DNA from: Brevibacillus antibioticus
GTDB taxonomy: Bacteria; Bacillota; Bacilli; Brevibacillales; Brevibacillaceae
Length of the DNA: 64,000 bases
Reading direction: 5' to 3'
Assembly (NCBI RefSeq): GCF_005217615.1
Contig: NZ_SZNK01000001.1
Location: forward strand, 2,251,501 to 2,315,500
The notes below the pieces were generated by a model that did not search any database, had not been told where the DNA came from, and saw only the letters and a list, made by a program, of their open reading frames with translations. The number at the start of each line of letters is the position of its first letter. Position 1 is the first letter of the stretch. Of this stretch, positions 1 through 8,797 are shown piece by piece. The position numbers and the translations under genes are program-made.

Positions 1-31
1 TCTTTACTCAAAGGAATTCCCCTCTCTTTTA

Positions 32-820
32 TTAGATCGAGCGAATCAAGCCACCGTCGACGAGGAAAGATTGACCTGTCACGTAGCTGTTTGCTGGCGA
101 AGCCAAGAACGTCACCATGCGAGCAAACTCGTCAGGCTGACCGTATCTACCCAATGGGATTTGCTTCTCCCAATTTTCCCTAACTTCATCAGCACTGATG
201 CTCTTCACCTCTGCGGTAAGCCCATCCAGTTGTGCCACCCGATCCGTCGCAATTCTGCCAGGCCCAATGGTGTTAATCAGAATCCCATCTGGTCCGAGTT
301 CTGACGAAAGCGTCTTGGAAAGGCCCAATATCCCTGTGCGAAACGTATTGGACAGGATCAAATTCTCAATCGGCTGTTTAAAGGACGAGGAGGCGAAGTT
401 GATAATTCTGCCAAACTGGTTCGCTCGCATATGCGGCAAAACAGCCCGAATGGCACGTACATAGCTAAGCAAATTTAGCTGGAAGGCCTGCATCCACTGC
501 TCGTCGGTGAGCTGATCGAATCTGCCAGTTGCAGGCCCACCTGAATTGTTGATTAAAATATCCACGCTGCCAAAATGCTTGACCGTTTCTTCGACAACTC
601 GCTTGATATCTTCTTCCTTTGTCACATCCACTGTTAAGGCAAGAGGTGATTTTCCAGTAGCTTGTTCGATCTTTGCACGAACGATTTCCAGAGCAGCTGC
701 ATCTCTACCGCATATCGTGACATTCGCTCCTTCTTGGGCGAGGCACTCCGCTGTTGCCTTCCCCAATCCTTTTGATGAGGCGAGTACCAGAGCCGTTTTT
801 CCTTGCAAAAATAGATCCAT
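32..820 (-). CDS. Atypical short-chain dehydrogenase/reductase (SDR) family protein
   Basis: A 262-residue Rossmann-fold protein of the SDR superfamily. The N-terminal nucleotide-binding segment reads ASSKGLGKA instead of the usual TGxxxGxG, and the NNSGG segment follows near residue 90. The catalytic YxxxK motif expected around residue 155 is not there: the aligned stretch reads LSNTFRTG. This matches a known divergent SDR-like group that departs from both the cofactor and catalytic motifs, so the reaction is unknown. The C-terminus (SYVTGQSFLVDGG) is typical of the family. The start is the ATG at 820, seven bases after AAAGGAG; two upstream in-frame ATGs have no spaced ribosome site. It lies downstream of the RND efflux genes but after their terminator, so it is probably a separate unit. 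Confidence 0.85.
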   Translation of the reverse strand: MDLFLQGKTALVLASSKGLGKATAECLAQEGANVTICGRDAAALEIVRAKIEQATGKSPLALTVDVTKEEDIKRVVEETVKHFGSVDILINNSGGPATGRFDQLTDEQWMQAFQLNLLSYVRAIRAVLPHMRANQFGRIINFASSSFKQPIENLILSNTFRTGILGLSKTLSSELGPDGILINTIGPGRIATDRVAQLDGLTAEVKSISADEVRENWEKQIPLGRYGQPDEFARMVTFLASPANSYVTGQSFLVDGGLIRSI

Positions 821-902
821 ATGCATGCTCCTTTCATGGTTCACTCATGTATGTATCTTGATCTCTTTATTCTACAGAACTTTCAGACGAAGGAAAAGTA
901 AA

Positions 903-933
903 AGAGAAGGGGTACAGCACATGCCCCTTCTCT
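903..933 (-). terminator. Rho-independent terminator of the RND efflux operon
   Basis: A perfect 10-bp stem (903-912 with 924-933) with an 11-base loop, followed on the minus strand by a T-rich tract at 902-895. It lies ten bases after the permease stop codon. Confidence 0.85.
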
Positions 934-942
934 TGCGAATCA

Positions 943-3900
943 CTATACCTCTGTCGGAGGTACGTTCTTATTTTTGTTTTGTTTTGCTTCTCGCTTCGCC
1001 TGGCGAGCAGCTTTGCGCGCCAGTCTTCTTGCCTTTGCCCCTTCAAACAAGGAGTACAGGACTGGTACGAGCACCAATGTCACGATCGTGTGGAAAATCA
1101 AGCCGGAGATAACGGCTGTTGCGAGTGGTGCTTCCAAATCAGAGCCTTCTGCCATTGCAAGACCCATCGGTAGCATCCCGAGAATCGCCGTAAGCTTCGT
1201 CATGATAACGGGACGAATACGTTCCTTCGTTCCTTGGATAATCGCCTCTGCGGTTTCTATTCCACGTTTGCGCAGCAGATTGATCCTGTCGATCAAGAGG
1301 ATCGCATTGGATACGACGATACCAACAAGCATGATAATCCCGATCATCGCCATCTCACCGAATGTCCGCTGCGTAAGGACGAATCCAAGCACAACACCTA
1401 CCAAGGCCATTGGAATCGTCAGCATGATGATAAACGGTTGGGACATCCGTCCGAACTGGGCAACCATGATGACGTAAATCAGGGCCAGAACACCTAAAAA
1501 TACGAAGATCCCTTGGCTTATGTTCGTGCTTTGCTCTTTCAACTTACCGGCGATTTCCACTTTATAACCTGCTGGTACAGGCACGTTTGGCAATTTCTCA
1601 TTAATCTCACGGCCTATTGCCCCTAATTCACTTCCCAGCATCTCGGCAGAAACCGTCACGATGCGTTCGCCTTCTTTACGCTCAATCGTGATCGGAGACT
1701 TACTGTACTCCATATCCACCAGATCTGCCAAAGGCACTGCTGCCCCGTCTTTTGATGTTACCGTAATCGTTTTGAGCTGATCCGGATGCTTCAGCCAGTT
1801 TTCCGGCATCTTAGCAACGACATCTACTTCAATTCCATCTTGTGTGATAGACGTAATTTGTTGACTGCCGATTAACACACTCAGTTGTTGCAAAAGTGAG
1901 CGGTGATCTACATTCAGTCTGGTAAGCGCATCTTGTTTTGGCAACAACGTAACTTTTTCTTTTCCTTCTTTAAAATCGTTGCGAATGTTGGTGAGCCCGT
2001 CGATTGTTCCAAGCATCGCTTCCATATCGGTTGCGATCTTCCGCATGACTTCCATGTCATCCCCGTAAACATCCAGTTGGATCGGGCCGCTTCCGCCTTG
2101 TTGTCCGAATGACATGGAGACGGAGTCGATTCCTGGGGTCGCATTCAGGCGCTTGTTAATATCTTCGTTCAAAGCGTCCTTATCTCGTGTTCTGTCCCCC
2201 TTCGGAATTAAGGAAATGAACAATGTTGCTTCTTCCTTGGAAGTAAAGAAGAATACATCCCTAATTTCCGGGATCTCCCGCAGCGATGTTTCCGCGGTGA
2301 CGGCTGCTTTTTGAGCTCCTTCCAACGTACTACCGATTGGCATTTTCATATTGACAAAGACGATATTTTCATTGGCGTTAATTCCTTGACCCATTTTCAT
2401 AAAAGGTGTGAGGAAAGCGGAACAAACCAGCAATGCTACTGCGAGTAAAACCGTTTTTATCCGATGTCTAATCGCTACTTGTAAAATGCCGCTGAATACA
2501 CGAATGATAAAGTGTTCCTTGCCTTCTCCTTCAAGCGAAACATGCTTATCCTTCTGCAAGAAGCGATTGGAAAACACGGGAACGAAGAAGTAAGCAGCGA
2601 TCGTCGATGAAATAATGGCAGCAGATACCGTAAAGGCGATTGTGGCCAAAACCGGTTTCAGCCAATCTTCAAAATCCGCAAAGACAAGTGGCAAAAACAC
2701 GATGATAATCGTGAGCTGCGAGGTGAAGACAGGTGTCAAAACTTCTCTCGTTCCTTTAATAATCGCCTGCTTCAGCTCTTCGCCCTTTTCCCGGTAGTGA
2801 TAGATACTTTCCAATACAACGATGGCGGCATCGACGATTAAGCCGACTGACAAGCTAAGTGACAGTAAGCTGATCATGTCAATGTTGTAGCCTGCGAGTT
2901 TCATCGCGATGAACGTCATGAACGCAGAGAGCGGCAGCGTCGTAGCAATGACGAGCGTGACCCTCCAGTTGCGAAGGAAGACGAACAAGATGATGATCGC
3001 TAGCCCTCCACCAATCATCACATCCCGGCTGAGGTTGCTCACGGCATGTTCGACAAAGGAAGCTCCTTCGAACATGACTTTGATGTTGTATTTGCCGTTT
3101 GCTTCTGTGTTCAATTTGCGAACGACTTCTTCTACATTCTTTTGTGTCGTGATCAAGTCATAGCCGTCTGCCCGCGTCACACTGAGTTGAATAAACACGG
3201 AACCGTTTGTCAGGGCGACGAAGTCTTTCACTTTTCCACGCAAATCTTCAATTTGTGCCAGTTGATTCAGAGAAACGGTTCCTCTCGGTGTATCAATTGG
3301 CAGTGCCTCTATTTCCTGTGGGGTCTGATAAGTATTGTCAATCATGACAACCGTATCAAATCCCGTGTTCTCCAGTGTACCAATCCCTTGCTTCCAGTTT
3401 GTATCCTGAAGCTGTGAAATGATAGCCGCTGGCGTTGTTTGATAGGCATTCAATCGATGTGGCAAAAGGGATATGGTAATTTTATTCTCGAAGCTTTTCT
3501 CATCTACGATGACTTCCTTGACGCCCTCGACTTCTTCAATACGATCCTTGATTGAGGTTTTTGCCAAATTCAGCATGGTCTTCGGTTCTGCTCCCACGAC
3601 GGCAAAATCAATCATTTGATCGCTACCCATATTGCTCTGAAAGATATCTACCGTGTTAACGGCTTTCGGAAAACCGTTTCGGAGACGGTTAACGGCATTT
3701 TGAACATCTTGCTTAACCTGCTCGCCTTTGCCTTCATTTGCAGAAACATTGATTCTAACATGACCTGAACTTGTGGAAGAAGAGTATTTTTTAATATCAT
3801 TAATCGACTTTAGTTCTTGCTCTATTTTCTTCGTTACTTTTTCTTCCATCTCTTCTGGTGGCAGTGCACCACCGGAAATTCTTACGTTAATATCAGGGAA

Positions 3901-4026
3901 GTTCGTCTTTGGAACGAGTTCGACATTAAAGCTGAATAAGGACCCTAAACCTGCAATGACGAGCAAAAATGTAAATAAGTAGACGATTAGCTGTCTTTTC
4001 AGCAAAAAGAGAATCATCTTGTTCAT
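943..4026 (-). CDS. Efflux RND transporter permease subunit (AcrB/SwrC family)
   Basis: A 1027-residue inner-membrane proton-driven efflux pump, the full family length. It has the RND plan: a transmembrane helix near residues 10-30, a large outside loop to about 330, a membrane block about 335-480 containing GLIVDAAIVVLE (the TM4 aspartate of the proton relay), a second outside loop, and a second membrane block about 850-990. The tail is rich in Arg and Lys. In Gram-positive bacteria such pumps (SwrC/YerP in B. subtilis) export lipopeptides and amphiphiles; the substrate here cannot be read from sequence. The gene starts five bases after the stop of the adaptor gene with GGGAG nine bases before the ATG, so the two are co-transcribed. 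Confidence 0.93.
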   Translation of the reverse strand: MNKMILFLLKRQLIVYLFTFLLVIAGLGSLFSFNVELVPKTNFPDINVRISGGALPPEEMEEKVTKKIEQELKSINDIKKYSSSTSSGHVRINVSANEGKGEQVKQDVQNAVNRLRNGFPKAVNTVDIFQSNMGSDQMIDFAVVGAEPKTMLNLAKTSIKDRIEEVEGVKEVIVDEKSFENKITISLLPHRLNAYQTTPAAIISQLQDTNWKQGIGTLENTGFDTVVMIDNTYQTPQEIEALPIDTPRGTVSLNQLAQIEDLRGKVKDFVALTNGSVFIQLSVTRADGYDLITTQKNVEEVVRKLNTEANGKYNIKVMFEGASFVEHAVSNLSRDVMIGGGLAIIILFVFLRNWRVTLVIATTLPLSAFMTFIAMKLAGYNIDMISLLSLSLSVGLIVDAAIVVLESIYHYREKGEELKQAIIKGTREVLTPVFTSQLTIIIVFLPLVFADFEDWLKPVLATIAFTVSAAIISSTIAAYFFVPVFSNRFLQKDKHVSLEGEGKEHFIIRVFSGILQVAIRHRIKTVLLAVALLVCSAFLTPFMKMGQGINANENIVFVNMKMPIGSTLEGAQKAAVTAETSLREIPEIRDVFFFTSKEEATLFISLIPKGDRTRDKDALNEDINKRLNATPGIDSVSMSFGQQGGSGPIQLDVYGDDMEVMRKIATDMEAMLGTIDGLTNIRNDFKEGKEKVTLLPKQDALTRLNVDHRSLLQQLSVLIGSQQITSITQDGIEVDVVAKMPENWLKHPDQLKTITVTSKDGAAVPLADLVDMEYSKSPITIERKEGERIVTVSAEMLGSELGAIGREINEKLPNVPVPAGYKVEIAGKLKEQSTNISQGIFVFLGVLALIYVIMVAQFGRMSQPFIIMLTIPMALVGVVLGFVLTQRTFGEMAMIGIIMLVGIVVSNAILLIDRINLLRKRGIETAEAIIQGTKERIRPVIMTKLTAILGMLPMGLAMAEGSDLEAPLATAVISGLIFHTIVTLVLVPVLYSLFEGAKARRLARKAARQAKREAKQNKNKNVPPTEV

Positions 4027-4030
4027 GCAA

Positions 4031-5254
4031 CTATTCTCCCTTCGCCTCTACTTTTTGCCCTTCGACGTAGAATGTAATTCCGCTGCGCAACAGCTGGTCT
4101 CCTTCTTTCACGCCAGAAACGATTTCGATGGTGTCTCCAACCATTTGACCAGTTTTCACTGGTTTTCTTACAGTCAGGCCATTTTCTACTGCCATCACGT
4201 AATGGTCGTTTTGACTCACGCCGACACTTTCCAACGGAACGAGGAAGCCATTCACTTGGCGCGGTACCTCAATCGTAGCTGCCATTCCCCCACGCCAGTA
4301 ACCATCTGCATTCGGAATCGTGATCTCGACGCGGTACTTCCCTGTATCCTTGTTCACAACTGGAGAAATAAATGCAATGGTTCCTTCACTTTTCTTACCA
4401 TCGTCCGCCAAAGCCTGCACCTTTGTTTTCTCTCGGAATTGACCGATCAAGTCATTGGAAACATCCAAGGTTACCTTCATTTCAGACAGGTCAACGAGGC
4501 GAATGATTTCCTGACCAGGAGACACCTGCTCACCAATTTGCCATTTCACATCCACGACTGTTCCTGCGAATGGTGCCTGAATTTTCGAATCATCCAAGCT
4601 CTTCTTCGCACGGTCTACACCGCCGGCAGCAGCTTTAATCGATGCGTTGGCGACCATGACATCTTCTGGTTCCGCTCCTTTTTGCAGCTCATTCAGAGAC
4701 AGCTGAGCATCACGCAGTGTTATCTCTGCTTGCGTGACGGCCCGTTTACTCGCATTTATTTCGGTTTGCGAAATGGCTCCGCCAGCAAACAGCTTCTCAC
4801 TTGTTGCGAGATCCTGCTTTGCTTTATCCAGACTGTCTTGCGCGCTTTTTACCTGCAAACGCTTCTGCTCGAGCGCTTCTGCTGTCGCTCCCTTTAACGC
4901 CTTGATTTTACGGGCTGCTGCTTCATCCACCTGCCCCTGTGCCGCTGCAATTTCCCTTTGCTGGTAACGCGTATCCAGTGTGGCCAATAACTGACCTTGC
5001 GCGATTTTTGCTCCTTTGTTCGCGGAGATCGCTGAGATTGTTCCGCCTGTACCAAACGACAGTACCGCGTCCCGCTTGGCTTCCACCATCCCTGTGACTG
5101 CGAGCATCACTGGCTTTGCTGCCTTTTGTACCTTTACAACCTCTACTACCTTCGCTTTTGCCTCTGTCTGCTGCGGTGCCTCTGGTGCTGGTGCTGAACA
5201 ACCAGCAGCGACCAACATTACCGAAGCCAGAATAATGGATGCCCGTTTTTTCAC
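4031..5254 (-). CDS. Efflux RND transporter adaptor subunit (membrane fusion lipoprotein)
   Basis: A 407-residue HlyD/AcrA-type adaptor. The N-terminus is a lipoprotein signal with lipobox VAAGC (Cys about residue 19), so it is anchored on the outer face of the membrane. After a Pro/Ala/Glu-rich linker comes the biotinyl-lipoyl half motif, then an alpha-helical hairpin rich in Ala, Lys and Gln (about residues 105-210), then IQAPFAGTVVDVKWQIGEQV, the second half of the lipoyl domain, and the beta-barrel and membrane-proximal domains. Translation starts at GTG with GGAGG seven bases upstream. It is the first gene of a two-gene operon with the RND permease, and an ECF-type promoter lies about 140 bases upstream. 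Confidence 0.92.
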   Translation of the reverse strand: MKKRASIILASVMLVAAGCSAPAPEAPQQTEAKAKVVEVVKVQKAAKPVMLAVTGMVEAKRDAVLSFGTGGTISAISANKGAKIAQGQLLATLDTRYQQREIAAAQGQVDEAAARKIKALKGATAEALEQKRLQVKSAQDSLDKAKQDLATSEKLFAGGAISQTEINASKRAVTQAEITLRDAQLSLNELQKGAEPEDVMVANASIKAAAGGVDRAKKSLDDSKIQAPFAGTVVDVKWQIGEQVSPGQEIIRLVDLSEMKVTLDVSNDLIGQFREKTKVQALADDGKKSEGTIAFISPVVNKDTGKYRVEITIPNADGYWRGGMAATIEVPRQVNGFLVPLESVGVSQNDHYVMAVENGLTVRKPVKTGQMVGDTIEIVSGVKEGDQLLRSGITFYVEGQKVEAKGE

Positions 5255-5392
5255 AAGAATTCCTCCAAATTTTCACAATCATTCCTCATGGCGTAATTGT
5301 GCCAGTTTTTACCTCTGCTGCAAAACAGTCAGCGGGTGGAAATTCATCTCCGACCCGAGACGGAGTCCCGCACCTCCTAGCGCATAAATAGA

Positions 5393-5418
5393 TACGTAAT
5401 GAAAATGGGAAAGTTTCC
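5393..5418 (-). promoter_or_regulatory. Candidate ECF-sigma (SigW/SigM-type) promoter of the RND efflux operon
   Basis: On the minus strand GGAAAC (5413-5418) is followed by exactly 16 bases and then CGTA (5393-5396). This fits the GAAAC-N16-CGTA plan of cell-envelope-stress ECF promoters in Bacillus. It would give a leader of about 130 nt before the GTG at 5254, containing a small CTCCG/CGGAG hairpin. No comparable SigA promoter was seen in the gap. The link to a particular sigma factor is inference. Confidence 0.55.
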
Positions 5419-5487
5419 GTATTTTGGACAACTTTAAGAAAAATTTTACAAAGTGGGTATGAAAGACTACGTTTTCCACAAAACTGC

Positions 5488-5515
5488 AAAAAAAAGCAGC
5501 CAAGTCTTGGACTTG
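5488..5515 (-). terminator. Terminator downstream of pepF
   Basis: A 6-bp stem (5501-5506 with 5510-5515) with a three-base loop, followed on the minus strand by GCTGC and a run of eight or nine T. It lies 23 bases after the pepF stop. The rest of the 5255-5538 gap holds the efflux leader and promoter. Confidence 0.65.
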
Positions 5516-5538
5516 ATCTGCCTTTCGGATGCCTTACC

Positions 5539-7350
5539 TTATTTTTGTTCGACCAGCTGTTCCAGTTCTTCGAGCAATTCCTTAAAGACACTCAATGCTT
5601 CCGCAATCGGTGTTGGCGACGTCATGTCTACACCTGCGCCCTTGAGCAGATTGAGCGGATAATCTGAGCTGCCGCCCTTGAGGAACTGCAAGTAACGATC
5701 CACGGCCGGCTGACCTTCCTCCAAAATCTGCTTGGACAGAGACGTCGCGGCCGAGAAACCCGTCGCGTACTTATACACATAGAAGCCACGATAGAAATGA
5801 GGTATCCGCGCCCATTCCAAATCAACTTCGCTGTCTACGACGATATCTGGACCGTGATAAGCAACGTTGAGCTCACGGTAAATCGTACTGAGAGAATCGG
5901 CTGTCAACGGCTCTCCCTGCTCTTCTTTTGCGTGCACGATTTTCTCAAACTCGGCAAACATCGTTTGACGGAATATCGTTCCACGGAACTGTTCCAGATA
6001 ATGATTAATCAAGTACATGCGCTGTTTTTTGTCTGTCGTCGTCTCGAGCAAATGATTCATCAGAAGTGCTTCGTTCAGTGTGGAAGCTACTTCTGCCACG
6101 AAAATCTTGTAATCGGCATACGTGTAAGGCTGTGCGTGATTGGAATAGTAGCTATGCAAGGCATGCCCCATCTCATGCGCCAGCGTAAACATGTTGTTGA
6201 CGTTGTCCTGATAGTTCATGAGAACAAACGGGTGTGATGTATAGGCGCCCCATGAGTAGGCTCCGCTTGTCTTTCCTTCGTTTTCATGCACATCGATCCA
6301 ACCGTTGGAAAAGCCCTCATCCAAAATGCGACCGTACTCCTCACCCAGTGGATGAAGTGCTTCTTTGATCGTTGAGACAGCTTGGTCATAAGGAATTTTC
6401 ATGTCCGTCTCAGGAACAATCGGCACATACAAATCGTACATGTGTAATTCATCTACACCCAATAATTTTTTGCGCAAGGCAATGTAGCGGTGCATGAGCG
6501 GAAGATGCTCGTGGATCGTTGCAATCAGGTTGTCGTACACAGGGAGCTCCACATTGTCGGCAAACAAGGCTGCGTACAGGGCAGATGGATATTTTCTCGT
6601 CCGCGCGTCGAAAACATCCCCTTTGATGGCAGATGTCAGCGATGCCGCGAGCGTATTGCGGAACTTGCCATACGTATTGTACAATGCTTCGAATGCTTCT
6701 TTGCGCACGCGTCGGTCTTTGCTTTCCATAAACTGCGTATAGCGTCCCTTGGTCAGCTCGACTTCCTCGCCGTTTTCATCCGTGATCATCGGAAATTTCA
6801 TGTCAGCGTTGTTGAGCATCCCAAAAATTTTGGAAGGAGAGGACACAAGCTCGCTCATGTTTGCCAGCAATGCTTCTTCCTCGGCGGATAGCGTATACGG
6901 CTTAAAGCGTGTAATCTCTTCCAACAAAATACGGTAGTGCTCAAGACCTTCTACTTGTTTGATCCACGTTTGCAAGTCTTCCGTGGGAATCGCCAAAATC
7001 TCTGGCTGTATGTACGAAACGGAACCGTATGCTTGCGTGCTCAGGCTGGTCGCTCTGTCAGTCAGCCCTTGATACTTGCTGTTTGCATTGTCTTCGTCTC
7101 GACGCATACGTGCATAGACGTACACTTGGTCAAGCGTCTTCAACAATTCATCTTGCAGAGTCAACACGGCCAGCAACTGTTTACCAGAAGTAGCCAGAGA
7201 GCCTTTCAATGCTGCGATTTTTTCTGTGAGCTGTTTTACTTTTTGTACGTCCGCTTCCCAATCATTATCCGTGGGATACATGTCCTCAAGACGCCATTTG
7301 TATTCAGCGGGGACGTCACTGCGTTTCGGCAGTGTTTTGCTTTTATTCAC
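5539..7350 (-). CDS. pepF: Oligoendopeptidase F (M3 family metallopeptidase)
   Basis: A 603-residue cytoplasmic zinc peptidase that cleaves short peptides. The zinc motif HEMGH sits at about residues 392-396, followed about 25 residues later by the Glu-containing helix (VAEVASTLNE) that supplies the third ligand. Length and layout match PepF (about 600 residues). The GTG at 7350 is chosen because GGGAG lies eight bases upstream; an in-frame ATG at 7401 would add 17 residues but has no such site. It stands alone, with a terminator after it and the ugd terminator upstream. Confidence 0.93.
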   Translation of the reverse strand: MNKSKTLPKRSDVPAEYKWRLEDMYPTDNDWEADVQKVKQLTEKIAALKGSLATSGKQLLAVLTLQDELLKTLDQVYVYARMRRDEDNANSKYQGLTDRATSLSTQAYGSVSYIQPEILAIPTEDLQTWIKQVEGLEHYRILLEEITRFKPYTLSAEEEALLANMSELVSSPSKIFGMLNNADMKFPMITDENGEEVELTKGRYTQFMESKDRRVRKEAFEALYNTYGKFRNTLAASLTSAIKGDVFDARTRKYPSALYAALFADNVELPVYDNLIATIHEHLPLMHRYIALRKKLLGVDELHMYDLYVPIVPETDMKIPYDQAVSTIKEALHPLGEEYGRILDEGFSNGWIDVHENEGKTSGAYSWGAYTSHPFVLMNYQDNVNNMFTLAHEMGHALHSYYSNHAQPYTYADYKIFVAEVASTLNEALLMNHLLETTTDKKQRMYLINHYLEQFRGTIFRQTMFAEFEKIVHAKEEQGEPLTADSLSTIYRELNVAYHGPDIVVDSEVDLEWARIPHFYRGFYVYKYATGFSAATSLSKQILEEGQPAVDRYLQFLKGGSSDYPLNLLKGAGVDMTSPTPIAEALSVFKELLEELEQLVEQK

Positions 7351-7466
7351 CGTGATCACTCCCTCGTTATTCATGTAAGATGCAATGGTCAAATCATCCA
7401 TATGTGTATCCTAGCGCATTATGCCCACAGGTTCAAATCAATCAGGCACTTTCCCATTTTCCACAG

Positions 7467-7504
7467 AAAAAAAGCCGAGCTTTCCCGAGATGGAAAAGTC
7501 AGCT
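7467..7504 (-). terminator. Terminator of the glycan cluster (after ugd)
   Basis: An imperfect 12-13 bp stem (7473-7485 with 7492-7504) overlapping the ugd stop codon, followed on the minus strand by seven T. It marks the end of the seven-gene glycan unit. Confidence 0.8.
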
Positions 7505-8785
7505 TCTCCCTATTCCGATATAGTGAAAGCCTGCTTCCTTTACCTCCTGGTTCGGCCAGGCATTTCGTCCGTCTACCAAAAGAGGCTGAGCCATGCTTTG
7601 ATGAACCCGCTTCCAATCCAGTTGAACACACTGTTCCCATTCTGTGACTAATAATGCGGCGTGTGCTCCCTCGCATGCTTCTGCTGCGGATTGCGTATAC
7701 GTGATCTGTGGAAACTGCTTGCTGACACCAGATGCTCCAATCGGATCGAATGCCTTCACGAAAGCACCTTTTTGCAGGAGTGCCTCTATCAATTTGAGCG
7801 ATGGCGCTTCGCGAATGTCATCTGTATCCGGTTTAAACGTCAACCCCAGAACGGCAATTTGTTTGCCTTTCAGATCAGGGAGTTGCAAGCACAACTGCTC
7901 CAAAAACCAGCCAGGTTGTGTAGCATTCACCTCTCGCACTTTATCCAAAATGCTTAAGTGAATATTGTGCTCTGCTGCGAGTCGCAATAACGCAATCGTA
8001 TCCTTCGGAAAACAGGAGCCGCCATAACCTACTCCTGCCCGTAAAAATTGCGGACCGATTCGGCTATCCAGTCCCATTCCTCGTGAGATCGTCACGATAT
8101 CCGTCCCGAGTGCAGTACTTAACCGTGCTAGCTCGTTCATGAAGGAGATTCGGGTGGCCAAAAATGCATTCGAAGCGTATTTGATCAGCTCCGCGTTTAC
8201 TCTGGTCGTGATTACTCGCGGTGCCTTCACGCCGTTGTACAGCTCCTCCATGCTCGCCGCTGCCTGAGAATTATCTACGCCAATAACGATTCGTGAAGGC
8301 TCCAAGGCGTCCAATAATGCGCTTCCTTCCCGTAAAAACTCCGGGTTGGATGCAACAGATACTCCTTGGCAGCCAGCAAGCATCCCCGCTACTTTTTCGC
8401 CAGTTCCGACTGGTACGGTACTCTTGATTACTACGATTCGTTCTTGCGGTGCGAGCGAATGGACCTTTTCTATGTCAGAAACAGCCCCGAGTAAATAGGT
8501 TAAATCGGCTGTGCCGTCTGCTGCTTCAGGTGTGCCCACACAAATGAAAAAAATCTCTGCGTCCTTCGCCTCCGTCAGATCCGTAAAAAAAGCAAGCGTG
8601 CCATCATCCAATACTTTTTTCAATGCCTCTTCTAAGCCTGGCTCGTAAATCGGCGAGATCCCCTGGCGCAATTTTTCTACTTTGGATGCAACGAGGTCAA
8701 TACCAGTCACCTGATGACCGTTCATGGCAAGGGAAACAGCGGTCGTCAAACCTACGTAACCGGTCCCAATAACGGCAACTTTCAT
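7499..8785 (-). CDS. ugd: UDP-glucose 6-dehydrogenase family protein
   Basis: A 428-residue NAD-dependent UDP-sugar dehydrogenase that makes UDP-glucuronate-type sugars. It shows the N-terminal dinucleotide fold (GTGYVGLTTA), VASNPEFLREG, the Lys-containing FLATRISFMNE segment, and the catalytic cysteine in GYGGSCFPKD (about residue 259). The C-terminal UDP-binding domain begins with VLGLTFKPDTDDIREAPS. It is the last gene of the glycan cluster, 12 bases after a GT4 gene, and a terminator overlaps its stop. In B. subtilis, relatives are TuaD (teichuronic acid) and YtcA (sporulation); the context here favours the latter role, by inference. Confidence 0.93.
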   Translation of the reverse strand: MKVAVIGTGYVGLTTAVSLAMNGHQVTGIDLVASKVEKLRQGISPIYEPGLEEALKKVLDDGTLAFFTDLTEAKDAEIFFICVGTPEAADGTADLTYLLGAVSDIEKVHSLAPQERIVVIKSTVPVGTGEKVAGMLAGCQGVSVASNPEFLREGSALLDALEPSRIVIGVDNSQAAASMEELYNGVKAPRVITTRVNAELIKYASNAFLATRISFMNELARLSTALGTDIVTISRGMGLDSRIGPQFLRAGVGYGGSCFPKDTIALLRLAAEHNIHLSILDKVREVNATQPGWFLEQLCLQLPDLKGKQIAVLGLTFKPDTDDIREAPSLKLIEALLQKGAFVKAFDPIGASGVSKQFPQITYTQSAAEACEGAHAALLVTEWEQCVQLDWKRVHQSMAQPLLVDGRNAWPNQEVKEAGFHYIGIGRS

Positions 8786-8797
8786 TCCTTCACCTCA

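Noticed and set aside
943-4026. Many long open frames on the opposite strand of the efflux, aro, trp and other genes
   Set aside because: They are shadows of strongly coding minus-strand genes, have no ribosome sites or recognisable domains, and follow from codon use.
5255-5400. Minus-strand frames of 64-101 codons before the efflux adaptor gene
   Set aside because: No ribosome site and they run through the pepF terminator and the leader; better explained as untranslated.
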